Shown: positions 1 to 9,341, numbered from the stretch's first letter. The stretch is DNA of 64,000 nt from JBBDWJ01 sp963824095 (GCA_963824095.1 CAWGNS010000009.1:186001-250000); one strand, 5' to 3'. Notes: generated from the sequence alone by a model not told the origin. A program made the numbers and translations.

Positions 1-369
1 TTCGCTCGGCGACCCGGGAATCCACTGCAACATGCAGCCCTGCTGCCAGCACCAGGCGCGCGTCTCGCCCAGGTCGGTCCAGCGGTCGTTGTCCTCGGTA
101 TCCACCATGCCGATGCGAATGACGTCGTTGGGGCGCGGCGAGCGGTGCTGGAAATCGACCTCCATGCCGAGCACATAGCGGCTTGAGGGGTCGAACTCCC
201 GCTTGTCGTAGTAGCCGAACCAGTGGTACTTCGGTCCGCGCGTAATGGCCCGCACCGGCGGCAGCTTTTCGCCGGCCGCCTGCAGAAACGACAGCTTGGC
301 GGCGGTGAGACCCGCCGCGGCGAGGCCGCCCAGAAGCTGGCGCCGGCTGAGTTGGAACGATCGATCCAC
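1..369 (-). CDS. Tat-exported protein of unknown function, N-terminal part
   Basis: The gene runs off the left edge; 123 codons are visible. It was read by hand from the reverse complement. The GTG start at 369 follows a GAGGGAG ribosome site by six bases. The first residues carry a twin-arginine signal (LSRRQLLGG) and a short hydrophobic stretch, so the folded protein is probably exported. The mature part contains HWFGYYDK and, later, AWCWQQGCMLQW. Such motifs occur in uncharacterised exported proteins of Acidobacteria and Planctomycetes that look like beta-propellers. I recognise the type but not a proven function; substrate and enzyme activity cannot be inferred from this fragment. Confidence 0.6.
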   Translation of the reverse strand, partial: MDRSFQLSRRQLLGGLAAAGLTAAKLSFLQAAGEKLPPVRAITRGPKYHWFGYYDKREFDPSSRYVLGMEVDFQHRSPRPNDVIRIGMVDTEDNDRWTDLGETRAWCWQQGCMLQWIPGSPSE

Positions 370-378
370 TTTGTCTCC

Positions 379-407
379 CTCGTATACGCCTGGCTCTCGT
401 ATACGCC
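379..407. promoter_or_regulatory. Two direct copies of a 12-bp GTATAC-containing motif
   Basis: CTCGTATACGCC occurs at 379-390 and again at 396-407, a 17-bp period. Each copy contains the palindrome GTATAC. They lie just upstream of the GTG start of the minus-strand Tat protein, in the region shared with the plus-strand glycosyltransferase gene. This is the layout of a regulator site, but no factor can be named. GTATAC also occurs upstream of the padR gene at about 9706. Confidence 0.3.
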
Positions 408-529
408 CTAACAGTTTACCGACAACCTGGCATGTAGAGCAGGCCCGCACTACAGTCGGGGCGCCGGACTGAGACACAAAGGACGGCTCGGGCGAGAACA
501 AGTTTTCGCTAGACTGGGCAAAGGATCCC

Positions 530-1303
530 ATGGTCTCCGTCATCATCCCGGTGCTCAACGATGCGGCGCCGTTGCGCGCGCTGCTGGCGCGCCTCGAAAG
601 CGAGCCGGGGCCGATGGAGATCATCGTTGCCGATGGCGGCAGCACCGATGGAACCACCGTGTTGGAACGGCAGTTCCCCGGCGTTCGCTGGACGTTCGGC
701 CCGCCCGGCCGCGGCCGCCAGATGAACGCCGGCGCGCGCCTGTCACAGGGGGACGTGCTGCTGTTTCTCCATGGCGATACGCTGGCGCCGCCGGGCGCCA
801 TTGCCGAATTGCCCGTGCTGCTGGCATCGCACGGCGCCGATTTCGGAGCCTTCCGTATCGGTTTCGATCCGCCCGTGTGGCTGCCGCAGTTGCTGGCGCA
901 GGCAACGCGGCTGGCCAGCCCGTGGTGTTGTTTTGGCGATCAGGGGATTTTCGTGCGCCGCGAGTTCTTTTTCGCCAGCGGTGGTTTTCCGGAGATTCCG
1001 TTGCTCGAAGACGTCCATTGGGCGCGCGCCGCGGGCAAGCGCGGGCGCATGGTTCGCTCCCGCGGCGTCGTGCTTTCGTCGGCGCGCCGTTTCGAGAAAA
1101 TCGGTACGGTACGGCAGAGTTTGCGGAACCTGTCGATCCTGATCCGCGATCTGTTCGGCCAGGATCCGGCGGCCCTGGCGTGTCTCTATGACAAGGGCTA
1201 CAGAGCCGTCCCCCTGCCGGCGACGCCAACGATTCACCGTGAAGCGCCGCCGAATCCCGCACGGCCCGGAACCCGCGTGGCAACGACGGGCCCACCGGCG
1301 TGA
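530..1303 (+). CDS. Family 2 glycosyltransferase, TIGR04283-like
   Basis: A GT-A fold glycosyltransferase of 257 residues. It starts with the typical VSVIIPVLND strand, has the nucleotide-binding loop ADGGSTDGT (residues 34-42), and the divalent-metal region LFLHGDT (78-84), where most GT2 enzymes have DxD. FGDQGIFVRR (135-144) and the C-terminal YDKGYR match the TIGR04283 group, whose members often sit beside radical-SAM or selenium-linked genes. No such partner is visible here. The last 30 residues are Pro/Arg-rich and look like a non-conserved tail. No membrane segment is seen, so it is probably cytosolic. Donor and acceptor sugars are unknown. Confidence 0.8.
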   Translation: MVSVIIPVLNDAAPLRALLARLESEPGPMEIIVADGGSTDGTTVLERQFPGVRWTFGPPGRGRQMNAGARLSQGDVLLFLHGDTLAPPGAIAELPVLLASHGADFGAFRIGFDPPVWLPQLLAQATRLASPWCCFGDQGIFVRREFFFASGGFPEIPLLEDVHWARAAGKRGRMVRSRGVVLSSARRFEKIGTVRQSLRNLSILIRDLFGQDPAALACLYDKGYRAVPLPATPTIHREAPPNPARPGTRVATTGPPA

Positions 1304-1357
1304 CGCCTCGTGAAGTGAGCCCAACCCCGCGAAGCCTCAAGGCTTGAGTCCAACCGC

Positions 1358-2426
1358 ATGACCACCACTTCCGCATTCAGCCGCTTCCTGCGCGCCGCTC
1401 CAAAGGCCGAACTCCACGTACACCTGCGCGGCGCGATGCCGCTGCCTTTCTTTCAGGAACGTCTGCGTAAATACCACCCCGAGGACGTTCTGGCGAACGC
1501 GCCGCCCCGCTTCCGCGAGCTGTTCGAGCAGTTCGAGAACATCCGTCCGTTCCTGAAGTCGCGGCCGAACCTGGCCGAAAGCGCCACGCAACTATTCCGC
1601 TACCGCACCTTCGATCAATTCCTGGCGACCTATCTGTTCAGCTCCTATTTCGTGCGCGACGCCGCTGACTTCCGCGGCTTGGTGGCGGCCGTGCTCGAAC
1701 GGCTGGCGGCCGAAAACATCGTCTACGCCGAGATCACCGTCTCATTTATCGAGTACATCCAGCAGGGGATCGCGCTCGACGATATTGTGGCCGCACTCGA
1801 TGAAGCGTCCACGGTGAGCGGCCCCGTGCGTGTGCAGTGGATCCTCGATCCGGTGCGCAACATCGGGCCCGATCGCGCGCTCGAGCTGCTTCAGGAGGTG
1901 TTGCGCTCGCGGCCGAAGCACTTGGTTGGCATTACGATCGGAGGCAGCGAACATCTCTATCCGCCGGCGCAATTCTCGAAGGTCTACGCGCTGGCCCGCG
2001 ACGCCGGGCTACGCCGCACGGTCCACGCCGGCGAGGGGCTGGGCCCCGAAAGTGTTTGGGATGCGATTCGCGAGCTTGGCGCGGAGCGCATCGGCCACGG
2101 CGTGCGCTCGATCGAGGACCCCGAACTGGTGAGCCACCTGGCGGAGAATCAGATCCCGCTCGAAGTCTGCCCGACCAGTAACCTATGGACCGCGATCTAT
2201 CCGTCCTACGAAGCGCATCCGCTCAAGGCGCTGCACCAGGCGGGAGTTCCGCGTGAGCGTCAACACCGACGACCCGGAATTTTTCCGCACCAGCCTCAGC
2301 GAAGAGTTCGAGCACGCCCGGCAGATGGGATTGTCGGAGCGCGCGGTCCGCGAGATCCTGCGGAACGGATTCCGGCACGCGTTTCTGCCGGAGGATGAGG
2401 CTGAGCGGCTTGCAAAGCAAGCCTGA
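1358..2426 (+). pseudogene. Adenosine deaminase, split by a single frameshift
   Basis: The first frame (1358 to about 2248) encodes an adenosine/adenine deaminase with zinc ligands HVH (residues 20-22), HAGEG, GHG and CPTSN in the expected order. After ...LHQAGV the frame is wrong. One base later (from 2250) the protein continues as RVSVNTDDPEFF, with the catalytic and zinc-binding NTDD motif, and reads to the TGA at 2424-2426. The extra C is in the TTCCGCG run at 2247-2253. Joined, the product would be about 355 residues, the normal family length, and would hydrolyse adenosine to inosine plus ammonia. The unjoined product lacks the essential Asp pair. Because everything else is intact, a sequencing error or a very recent mutation is likely. 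Confidence 0.85.
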
Positions 2427-2516
2427 CGCTTGCGAAGCGGCGTCGGCATTGCCCGCAAGGTTGCGCGAGGGAGCGCCTATCTCTTCAGCAATGGGTGATC
2501 GTAATCGATTCGATGG

Positions 2517-2541
2517 AGGGCAGGCGGGAGCCCTGCCCCAC
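2517..2541. repeat. Palindromic repeat, family 2
   Basis: GGGCAGG and CCCTGCCC flank a GC-rich loop, making a hairpin 42 bp beyond the stop codon of the convergent TPP-enzyme gene. The same scheme with other stem sequences recurs across the window (for example at 9963, 34594, 53010 and 56509). It may act as a bidirectional terminator between the two convergent genes, but there is no T-tract. Confidence 0.5.
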
Positions 2542-2582
2542 TGGGATTGCGAGTCTTTGGAACGTTTTCGTCATAACCCCGC

Positions 2583-4139
2583 TTAAGGGTTCCCGCCCAC
2601 GATCGGAACGTGAATCACGGTTACCTCACCGGAAGCGAGGCCCGTGCGCAACGCCTCGCGAATCTCGTCCTCGGTAGTCGCCCGCACGCCACGCGCGCCG
2701 AACGCCTCGGCCATCTTCACAAAATCGACGGCTCCCAACACGCTGCTGATCGCCTCGCCGTATTTCGCCTCGTGCCCGGCGCGCGTAATTCCCCAGGCCT
2801 GATCGTCGGCGACGATGGCGACGAAGGGCAGCCGCTGGCGTACGGCGCACTCGATCTCGGCGGGACCGAACGTGAACGAGCCGTCACCCGAAAGCAGAAC
2901 CACCGGCCTGTCGGGATAAACCAGCCGCGCCGCCATCGCGCCGCCCAATCCCCAGCCGACCACGCCGCTGCGCCCGCACGTCAGCCAATGCCCCGGGTAG
3001 CGGTCGCACAAAAGCTGATGCGCCCATTGCCCGATGCTGCCGCCGTCGATGCCCAACACGGCATCGCCCGGGAGCGCCTCGCGGAGCACGTTCATCACGT
3101 GCATCGCGTGCAATCCATGCGCGGCCTGGCCGGCGGCGGTCTGTTCGACGGTCGCTCGAAACGCTTGACGCCGTTGCCGGGCCTCGGCGAGCCAGCCCGC
3201 GTGAGCTTTGCCTTCGCGCGCCTGAGAGCTTTCTGCCATTGCGCTCCAGCCGCGATCGAGCCGCACCAGCGTTGCATCGTCGCCAAGCGCGCTGGGCTGC
3301 AGAAATCCCACGCGGTAATCGGCCGCCGCGCCGGCCAGCACAACCACGTCGGCGTCGGGCAGCAGGCGCGGCCCGCCCGAGGCGGCTCCGATGACTCCGA
3401 GAAAAACGTCGCTGGGGCGATCGATCGAGCCGCGATCCCAGATCGGGGTTACCACGGGAATCGAAAACTCTTCACAGAACGCGAGCAGCGCGGCGCCTTC
3501 TTCGGCGTAGTAGACACCGCTGCCCGCCACAACAAGCGGCCGCTCGGCTTTGGCGAGGGCCGCGGCAACATCGCCGGGATCGCCGCACGGCGCAGCGGCG
3601 CCCGCGCCCGATTTGCGCGGCGGGATCATGCGCTCGCGTGGAACCTCGCTGGTCTGCACATCCATGGGAAAGGTCAGATGCACCGGCCCCGGCGGCGGGC
3701 CGCTGGCCGCTTCCCAGGCCTGCTGCAGAATCTCGAGCGTCCTTTCGGGATGATCGATGACCCGCGCGAACTTCGTCACGGGAGCGGCGAGCGCCACTTG
3801 GTCGACGTCCTGAAAATGCCCCATGCCCGAGGTGCGCAGATCGGCCGCGCCCGAGATCAGCAACAACGGCGCGCCGTCGAAGTAAGCGTCGACCACGCCG
3901 CTCATGGCGTTGGCATGGGCCACGCCGCTCGAAACCGCGACCACGCCCGGCTGCCGCGTCAATCGCCCGCAGGATCCGGCTAGGTATGACGCCGTCTGCT
4001 CGTTGCGCGTATCGACGAGGCGCAAGCCGCCCTGTTTCGCCGCGTGATAGAGCGGGTCGAGCCCATGGCCGCAAAGCGTCGCTATCCAGGTGATGCCGCG
4101 CTCGCGCAACCCTTCCACAAGCCATTCACAAGCCGTCAT
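2583..4139 (-). CDS. Thiamine-pyrophosphate enzyme, acetolactate synthase-like
   Basis: A 518-residue three-domain ThDP enzyme. The N-terminal domain holds the cofactor-activating glutamate in TRNEQTASY (Glu47). The middle domain spans about 190-330. The C-terminal domain has GDGSF (418-422), followed 24 residues later by DDQAWG where the usual NN...G closes the ThDP/Mg motif. The family includes acetolactate synthase, benzoylformate decarboxylase and oxalyl-CoA decarboxylase. The sequence does not match any of these closely enough to name the substrate, and the NN-to-DD change is worth noting. It lies 57 bp downstream of the ceramidase-like gene on the same strand, so the two may be co-transcribed. 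Confidence 0.8.
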   Translation of the reverse strand: MTACEWLVEGLRERGITWIATLCGHGLDPLYHAAKQGGLRLVDTRNEQTASYLAGSCGRLTRQPGVVAVSSGVAHANAMSGVVDAYFDGAPLLLISGAADLRTSGMGHFQDVDQVALAAPVTKFARVIDHPERTLEILQQAWEAASGPPPGPVHLTFPMDVQTSEVPRERMIPPRKSGAGAAAPCGDPGDVAAALAKAERPLVVAGSGVYYAEEGAALLAFCEEFSIPVVTPIWDRGSIDRPSDVFLGVIGAASGGPRLLPDADVVVLAGAAADYRVGFLQPSALGDDATLVRLDRGWSAMAESSQAREGKAHAGWLAEARQRRQAFRATVEQTAAGQAAHGLHAMHVMNVLREALPGDAVLGIDGGSIGQWAHQLLCDRYPGHWLTCGRSGVVGWGLGGAMAARLVYPDRPVVLLSGDGSFTFGPAEIECAVRQRLPFVAIVADDQAWGITRAGHEAKYGEAISSVLGAVDFVKMAEAFGARGVRATTEDEIREALRTGLASGEVTVIHVPIVGGNP

Positions 4140-4196
4140 AAAATCAGCAACGAAAATCGAACCCTCAGAAGAATGGGAGTGAGCCGTCGACCGGCC

Positions 4197-5618
4197 TCAG
4201 CGACTCCCCACCGCGGCGTAGCGCCCCTCGAACCTCGGCAAGAACCGCTGGCGGTGCTGGATCAACATTCGCACCGCCGCATCGACGAGCATTTCTCCGC
4301 CGCCGGCCGCGACGCGCGAGTTGACTACTTCGTAAGCGCCTTCAGGATACGCTTTGCGGTCGGGTACATAGCCGATCGAACCGTTCGCCAACTCAGCCAC
4401 AATGGTAACCGGAAACGGCGAGGCCAGCTTGATGGCCTTGCCTAGCTCGACGAAAATTTCTCCCGGCAAACCGACCCACGCGATCTGATCGCCGAGCGAG
4501 ATCACTTGCACTTCCGCATCCACCGGCTTGCCCCTTAGTTCCTCGATCTCAAGCACCTTGAAGGCGTAAACCTGATCGTAGAACGGAGCCGCCTGGGGCG
4601 TGCCATACTTCGCGACCACGCCGCGCGCCCAGGCGGGGTCCTGCGGCTGGATCGGCGCGGGCGGCAGCTCAACGACCTCTCGGCTGGCCTGCAATTCTCC
4701 GGGCTCGACGGCTTGCAGCTTGCGCAGCGTACGCAGAACCTCACCCGCCAAGATTGCTCCGATGCGAGCCGCTTCGGCGTTGCCCTTCTGCGGTGTGGCG
4801 CTGGTGACGTCGATATGGTTTACGTTCCCCGCCGTGCCGATTGTGAAGACCGTCAGCAGGTTGGGACCTTTCGCGGCGCCGACGAGCTTCGCCAGCGTGT
4901 AGGCATAATCGGCCGAATACTCCATGCCGCCGACGGTATCGAGATGGTCGGCATAGTTGACATAGAGCGCGCGGGGCTCGCCTTCGGCCGTTTCGAAATA
5001 GACCACCGGTACCGCCGGATCGATCTCGCCCACCGGCCGCACGATCTTGGGATTGAGCTTGCCCGGATTCCAGCCGATCGAGCCGTCGTTCATCAGAAAG
5101 CGGCGGATGAACGCCACCGAATCCTCGCGGCCGGTCGCCGCCGACACGCGCATGGGCGCGAGGTCCGCCTCGGCCTGGCGCACGCTCTCGGCGATCTTTT
5201 GCGGCAGCGCCTCGGCATACTCCTCGACCAGCCGCAGCGTTTTCTCATCGAGGCCGTCGAGGCGCGCGCTGATGCTCGGCCCGGTGTGCGAGTGGGTGGC
5301 GCTGATCATGACGTTGTCGCCGGGAACGCCGGTCGTCGCCGCGATGCGCGCACGCGCTTTCGCAATCACCTCGGCGGGAATCCCAATCAGATCGCAAGCC
5401 ACCAGCGCCGCCTTGACGCCGCCGCTTTCGAGCACGATCGCCTTGGCGAACAGATCGTCGTGAACGCCCTCATTGAGCCGCACGCTGTAGTACCCGGCCA
5501 TCGGCAGCCCCATGCCGGGAGTGATCTTGACCGCCGCGCGGCCAACGCGAAGTTCGGCGCCCGAGGCCGGCGTCAGCAGAGCTACGGCGAGAGCAAGGAA
5601 AGCAATCCAGTTCCCCAT
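4197..5618 (-). CDS. Neutral ceramidase-like exported protein
   Basis: The start at 5618 is chosen because it begins a clear signal peptide (MGNWIAFLALAVALLTPASG, cut near residue 20). A longer reading frame upstream is not coding-like. The mature 453 residues match the N-terminal domain of neutral/alkaline ceramidases: VGRAAVKITPG, then the metal-binding ATHSHTGPS (107-115). Classical ceramidases use a serine in a GDVSPN-type motif. Here the equivalent segment appears to be GTAGNVNHID, without that serine, and the C-terminal immunoglobulin-like domain is absent. Many acidobacterial and planctomycete proteins share this shorter form, so amide hydrolysis of a lipid is plausible but unproven. 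It acts outside the cytoplasm and lies upstream of the TPP-enzyme gene. Confidence 0.75.
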   Translation of the reverse strand: MGNWIAFLALAVALLTPASGAELRVGRAAVKITPGMGLPMAGYYSVRLNEGVHDDLFAKAIVLESGGVKAALVACDLIGIPAEVIAKARARIAATTGVPGDNVMISATHSHTGPSISARLDGLDEKTLRLVEEYAEALPQKIAESVRQAEADLAPMRVSAATGREDSVAFIRRFLMNDGSIGWNPGKLNPKIVRPVGEIDPAVPVVYFETAEGEPRALYVNYADHLDTVGGMEYSADYAYTLAKLVGAAKGPNLLTVFTIGTAGNVNHIDVTSATPQKGNAEAARIGAILAGEVLRTLRKLQAVEPGELQASREVVELPPAPIQPQDPAWARGVVAKYGTPQAAPFYDQVYAFKVLEIEELRGKPVDAEVQVISLGDQIAWVGLPGEIFVELGKAIKLASPFPVTIVAELANGSIGYVPDRKAYPEGAYEVVNSRVAAGGGEMLVDAAVRMLIQHRQRFLPRFEGRYAAVGSR

Positions 5619-5799
5619 TTGGTTTGGTCCCCGACAACGGTTTCGCCGGCGGCGGCGATCACGTTTCCGACCAGCATACCATCGGCCGCCGGGCCTTCCG
5701 TCTTGCGGCCGCGGCGGTCCCCGTGAATCGCGACGCCGTAGCGAGTTCCGTGGCGCAGGCTCGCAGGGGCCCACGGTTTCCGGCAAAGCCTGACGCTCC

Positions 5800-6150
5800 A
5801 GCGTAGGCGACCAGGCAGCCCGCGACGGCCCCACACAGCGACAGCAACAAGCTCTCGACGAGCAGTTGACGTAGAATGCGCGAACGGCTGGCCCCTAGAG
5901 CCGCGCGCACCGTCATCTCTCTTTCGCGGGACGTGGCCCGGGCCAGCAGCATGTTGGCGACGTTGCAGCAGGCGATCAACAACAGAAGACCGACGGCCAC
6001 GAGCAGCGTATAGAGCACTCCCCGGAAACGGCCGACAACCTTGTCGAACAGGTCATGACCTGGATGTGGAACTGCTTGGGGTACTCGTCCGGGTGATCGA
6101 TGGCGCGGCGGGCGGCGATCACGTTGAGTTCTACTTCGGCCTGGACTCCG
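5800..6150 (-). pseudogene. Decayed fragment of an acidobacterial-type ABC permease
   Basis: Two pieces in different frames line up with the middle of an ADOP/MacB-like permease. One reads VELNVIAARRAIDHPDEYPK (around 6050-6150). The next, one frame over, reads VVGRFRGVLYTLL, LLLIACCNVANMLLARA and ALGASRSRILRQLLVES (around 5800-6046). Both the N-terminus and the second permease half are missing. The intact 902-aa paralogue starts its 3-prime end 250 bp away. A family 1 inverted-repeat element (6174-6338) lies at its upstream edge. This is a truncated, frameshifted duplicate. Confidence 0.8.
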
Positions 6151-6173
6151 TAGCACAATCAGGACGCGAGAGA

Positions 6174-6338
6174 CAGAGCCGCAGGCGTCAGCCGGCGGGC
6201 CGAGGCGGCAGAGCGCCATGGGTTTGGCTCTCGTGCCGGAGAATCGTTTTCGGTTTGGCGAAGAAGCGGTTCGCCGGCAATTGCGTTTTGGTACGGTGTC
6301 GTGCTGCCTCGGCTCGCCCCCTTACGGGTGCGGCTCTG
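6174..6338. repeat. Inverted-repeat element, family 1, copy 1 (165 bp)
   Basis: The left arm (6174-6210) begins CAGAGCCGCAGGCGT and ends CCGAGGCGGCA. The right arm (6302-6338) is its imperfect reverse complement. It sits 60 bp beyond the stop codon of the intact permease gene. The same arms occur at 9151, 24884, 49731 and 61324. Confidence 0.75.
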
Positions 6339-6397
6339 CTGCTCCGGTTTCGACAGCGGCGCCCGGAACCTTCGGCTCGCAGCGATTCCCGCTGTGC

Positions 6398-9106
6398 TCA
6401 CTCCTCCCGCAACGCGACCGTCGGGTTCAGTTTCGCCGCGCGGCGCGCCGGCAAAAAACTGGCCACCAGCGCCACGGCCGCCAAACCAACCGCCGCCATC
6501 GCTAGCGTTGCCGGGTCATTCGGCTCCAGCCCAAACAGCATTCCGCTGATCCCACGAGCCGCAGCGATTGCCAACATCATCCCGACGGCCAGGCCAATCA
6601 CCACCAGCCAGCCGGCTTCTCTCAGAATCATCGTTACCACCGAGCCCTGGCCCGCGCCAAGCGCCATGCGGATGCCGATCTCGTTGCGCCGCCGCGCTAC
6701 CACGTAGGACATCACGCCATACAAGCCAACCGTCGCCAGCAACACTGAGAGCAATCCAAAAAAGCCCGACAGAGTAGCCATCAGGCGTTGCGGCATCAGG
6801 GACTCGAGAATCTGCGTCTTGAGCGCGCGGAAGCGCACCGGGATCGCCGGGCTGACTTTGCCGATGGTGTTTTTAACCGCCGGAAGCAGCGTGTCGAGAG
6901 AACCGCTGGCGCGGATCACAAGGCTGACGTTGTTGTCCGGGTCGCGATCCTGCAAAGCGGGCAGAAAGACGATCGGTTCCAACTCGTCCCGCAACTCGCG
7001 ATACTTCGTGTTCCGGACTAGGCCGATGATTTCGTACGTCGGCAGGACCTCGCCGGCGTTGCCGTCAAATCGAAACGTGGCACCGATCGGGTTGGTTTCC
7101 GGCAGAAACTTTTCGGCGAACCTCTGATTGACGACGGCCACCAGCGGCGCCGACGTATCGTCGTGCTGGTCGAAGTCGCGGCCGGCCAACAGCGGAATCT
7201 CCAGCGTACTGAAGTAACCGGGCGTGACCTGGTTGATAAGCGCGTTGCCCTTGTCTTCGGCGCCGATCAGCACGTTCTTGGTCCAGGTGTTGTCGCTGAT
7301 CGGAGTGATCGTGTTCGCGGCCGCGGATTCCACACCGGGAATCGCGTTGACGCGGTCGATCAGATGCTGCTTGAAAACCTCGCGGCGCTCCTTGGCGAGC
7401 TGGAGCGGCGCCAGATCGACGGACGCGATCAGGATGCCGTTCTGCCGGAAGCCGGCGTCGAGTGTCACCAGGTTGTGCAGGCTGCGCACAAACAGCAGCG
7501 CGGTCACCAGCAGCACGCACGAAAGCGCCACCTGCGAAACCACCAGCGCGCGCCGCAGGCTGAAGCGCTCGCGTCCGGACGTCATCCCCCGGCCGGCGGC
7601 TTTCATCACCGCGCCCGGCGAGGCGCTTGTCGCCCGCAGGGCCGGCGTCAATCCGAACAACAGGCAGGTGAGCATCGCCAGTGCGGTTGTGAACCCGAGC
7701 ACGCGCCAGTCCAGGCTCAGATCGACAAACAAGCGGCTGCCTTCGGTGCTGAGGAAGTCCACCAGAAAGCGGCTGAGCGATCGGGCCAGAAATGCGCCGG
7801 ACACCGCGCCGGCCGAGGCCAGCAGCAGGCTTTCGGAAAGCAACTGGCGCACCAGGCGCCCGCGCGACGCGCCCAGCGCCAGCCGCACGGCAATCTCACG
7901 CTGCCGCGCACTCGCCCGCGCCAGCATCAGGTTGGCGAGGTTCGCGCAGGCAATCAGCAGCACCAGCCCGGCAATCCCCAGCAGCAGCCACAGCGGCGCG
8001 GAAACGGTCTGCCGCAGCGCAGAGAAGCCCGACGCGGCTGCTTCCACTCCGAGCTTGTATTCGAGGTAGCGCTTGACGCGATCCGGCGGGTAGACCGGCG
8101 GAATGGTCGCTTCCAGCAGCGTCGGTCCGATCGCCGCGATGTGTGCGTTGGCGCGCTCGACCGACCAGGCCGGCTTGAGACGGCCCATGGTCGCCAGCCA
8201 CCAGTAGTGACGCTTATCGAGCTTGGGATTTTCCGCGTCCAGGATCGGCTCGGAGCAAATCGGAATGGCTACGTCGAAGCGGCGCCCTACCTCGACGCCA
8301 AAAAAATTCGGGCGGGTCACGCCGAGGATCTCGAAAGGATGCCCTTGCAGTGAGATCTTGCGGCCGATTGCGGAAGTTTCTCCGCCGAACTGCCGTTGCC
8401 AGAACGCGTAGCTGAGCACCGCCCCGGGAGAGCCACACCCTCGTTGGTCATCGTTAGCAGTGAACAAGCGGCCGAGCAGTGGTTGAACACCGAGCACATT
8501 GAAAAATTCCCCGCTCACCCAGATGCCCTCGGCGAACTGCGCGTCGCCGCCCTGGCCCAGCCGGAACCCATCGGTGCCCCAGGCGAAGATGCCGGAAAAC
8601 GCTTGCTGCCGGTCGCGGATCTGCTCCCACAGGGCATAGGTCAGATCCGAATATCTGCCGGTGAAGTTTCCCGAGCCCCAATTGCGGTTGACGATGTGTA
8701 CCGTGGCGAGTTCCTGCGGGTTTTTCACCGGCAGGCTGTTGAGGCGAACCGAGTCGAGCAGTTGGAAGATCGCCGTATTGGCGCCGATGCCCAGCGCGAG
8801 CGACAACAAGGCGACCAGCGCGAACCCGGGGTTGAGCCGCAGCAGCCGCGCGCCGTAGCGCAGGTCCTGCCAGAGCGTTTCGAGGAATCCCAGGGTGTTC
8901 ATGCGGTAGATCTCCTCGCGGATTTGCGTGGGGTTGCCGAATTTGCGGCGCGCGGAGTAGCGGGCTTCTTCCGGCGTCATGCCGCGGGCGATGTTCTCGG
9001 CGGTTTCGATTTCGAGGTAGTCCTCGATCTCTCGCGCGCGTTCTTCATACCAGTAGCGGCGGCGGAGGAAGCGTTTCCAGGTCATGGTGTACACGTCATC
9101 GCTCAC
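6398..9106 (-). CDS. ABC transporter permease, acidobacterial duplicated (ADOP) type
   Basis: The 902-residue protein has the ADOP layout. An N-terminal cytosolic segment (about 1-70, with ARYSARRKFGNP) is followed by MacB/FtsX domain 1 with its periplasmic core, transmembrane helices (LLLGIAGLVLLIACANLANL near 360), then a second MacB core and three C-terminal helices ending in ARRAAKLNPTVALREE. This family (TIGR03434-like) is expanded in Acidobacteria and usually found without its own ATPase gene but beside a PadR regulator, as here. It probably moves lipids, peptides or drugs, or transmits force across the membrane; the substrate is unknown. The GTG start at 9106 is used; ATG at 9085 (MTWKRFL) is equally possible, and neither has a strong ribosome site. 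Confidence 0.88.
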   Translation of the reverse strand: MSDDVYTMTWKRFLRRRYWYEERAREIEDYLEIETAENIARGMTPEEARYSARRKFGNPTQIREEIYRMNTLGFLETLWQDLRYGARLLRLNPGFALVALLSLALGIGANTAIFQLLDSVRLNSLPVKNPQELATVHIVNRNWGSGNFTGRYSDLTYALWEQIRDRQQAFSGIFAWGTDGFRLGQGGDAQFAEGIWVSGEFFNVLGVQPLLGRLFTANDDQRGCGSPGAVLSYAFWQRQFGGETSAIGRKISLQGHPFEILGVTRPNFFGVEVGRRFDVAIPICSEPILDAENPKLDKRHYWWLATMGRLKPAWSVERANAHIAAIGPTLLEATIPPVYPPDRVKRYLEYKLGVEAAASGFSALRQTVSAPLWLLLGIAGLVLLIACANLANLMLARASARQREIAVRLALGASRGRLVRQLLSESLLLASAGAVSGAFLARSLSRFLVDFLSTEGSRLFVDLSLDWRVLGFTTALAMLTCLLFGLTPALRATSASPGAVMKAAGRGMTSGRERFSLRRALVVSQVALSCVLLVTALLFVRSLHNLVTLDAGFRQNGILIASVDLAPLQLAKERREVFKQHLIDRVNAIPGVESAAANTITPISDNTWTKNVLIGAEDKGNALINQVTPGYFSTLEIPLLAGRDFDQHDDTSAPLVAVVNQRFAEKFLPETNPIGATFRFDGNAGEVLPTYEIIGLVRNTKYRELRDELEPIVFLPALQDRDPDNNVSLVIRASGSLDTLLPAVKNTIGKVSPAIPVRFRALKTQILESLMPQRLMATLSGFFGLLSVLLATVGLYGVMSYVVARRRNEIGIRMALGAGQGSVVTMILREAGWLVVIGLAVGMMLAIAAARGISGMLFGLEPNDPATLAMAAVGLAAVALVASFLPARRAAKLNPTVALREE

Positions 9107-9150
9107 GGTTCATTGCGTGCGAACGACTCCCATCCACCTGAGCAGGCAAA

Positions 9151-9306
9151 CAGAGCCGCAGGCGTAAGCCCGCGGGCCGAAGCGGCACGAAAGCAGGCGT
9201 GCCTCATGCCGCCGCTTCTGATTGCCAAAGAATCCATCCTTGGGACGCATACAGTTTTCCCAAGCATCGTGCCGCTTCGGCCCGCACCCTTCCAGGTGCC
9301 GCTCTG
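9151..9306. repeat. Inverted-repeat element, family 1, copy 2 (156 bp)
   Basis: Left arm 9151-9187 (CAGAGCCGCAGGCGTAAGCC...GAAGCGGCA) and right arm 9270-9306 are inverted copies with a few mismatches. The element separates the padR stop codon (36 bp away) from the permease start. Transcription from padR into the permease gene would cross it, so it may tune read-through. Confidence 0.7.
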
Positions 9307-9341
9307 TTTCCGCAGTGCGCGCCGATGCGGCTCTCATCGGC

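Noticed and set aside
5582..5836. Minus-strand frame with GDQTKWGTG ending inside the ceramidase start
   Set aside because: Some protein-like character, but no recognisable family, no start and it overlaps a clear signal peptide; not enough to call a gene.
7163..8353. Long plus-strand ORF opposite the permease gene
   Set aside because: It is rich in Arg, Gln and His, has no motif, and mirrors the codon bias of the permease gene on the other strand.
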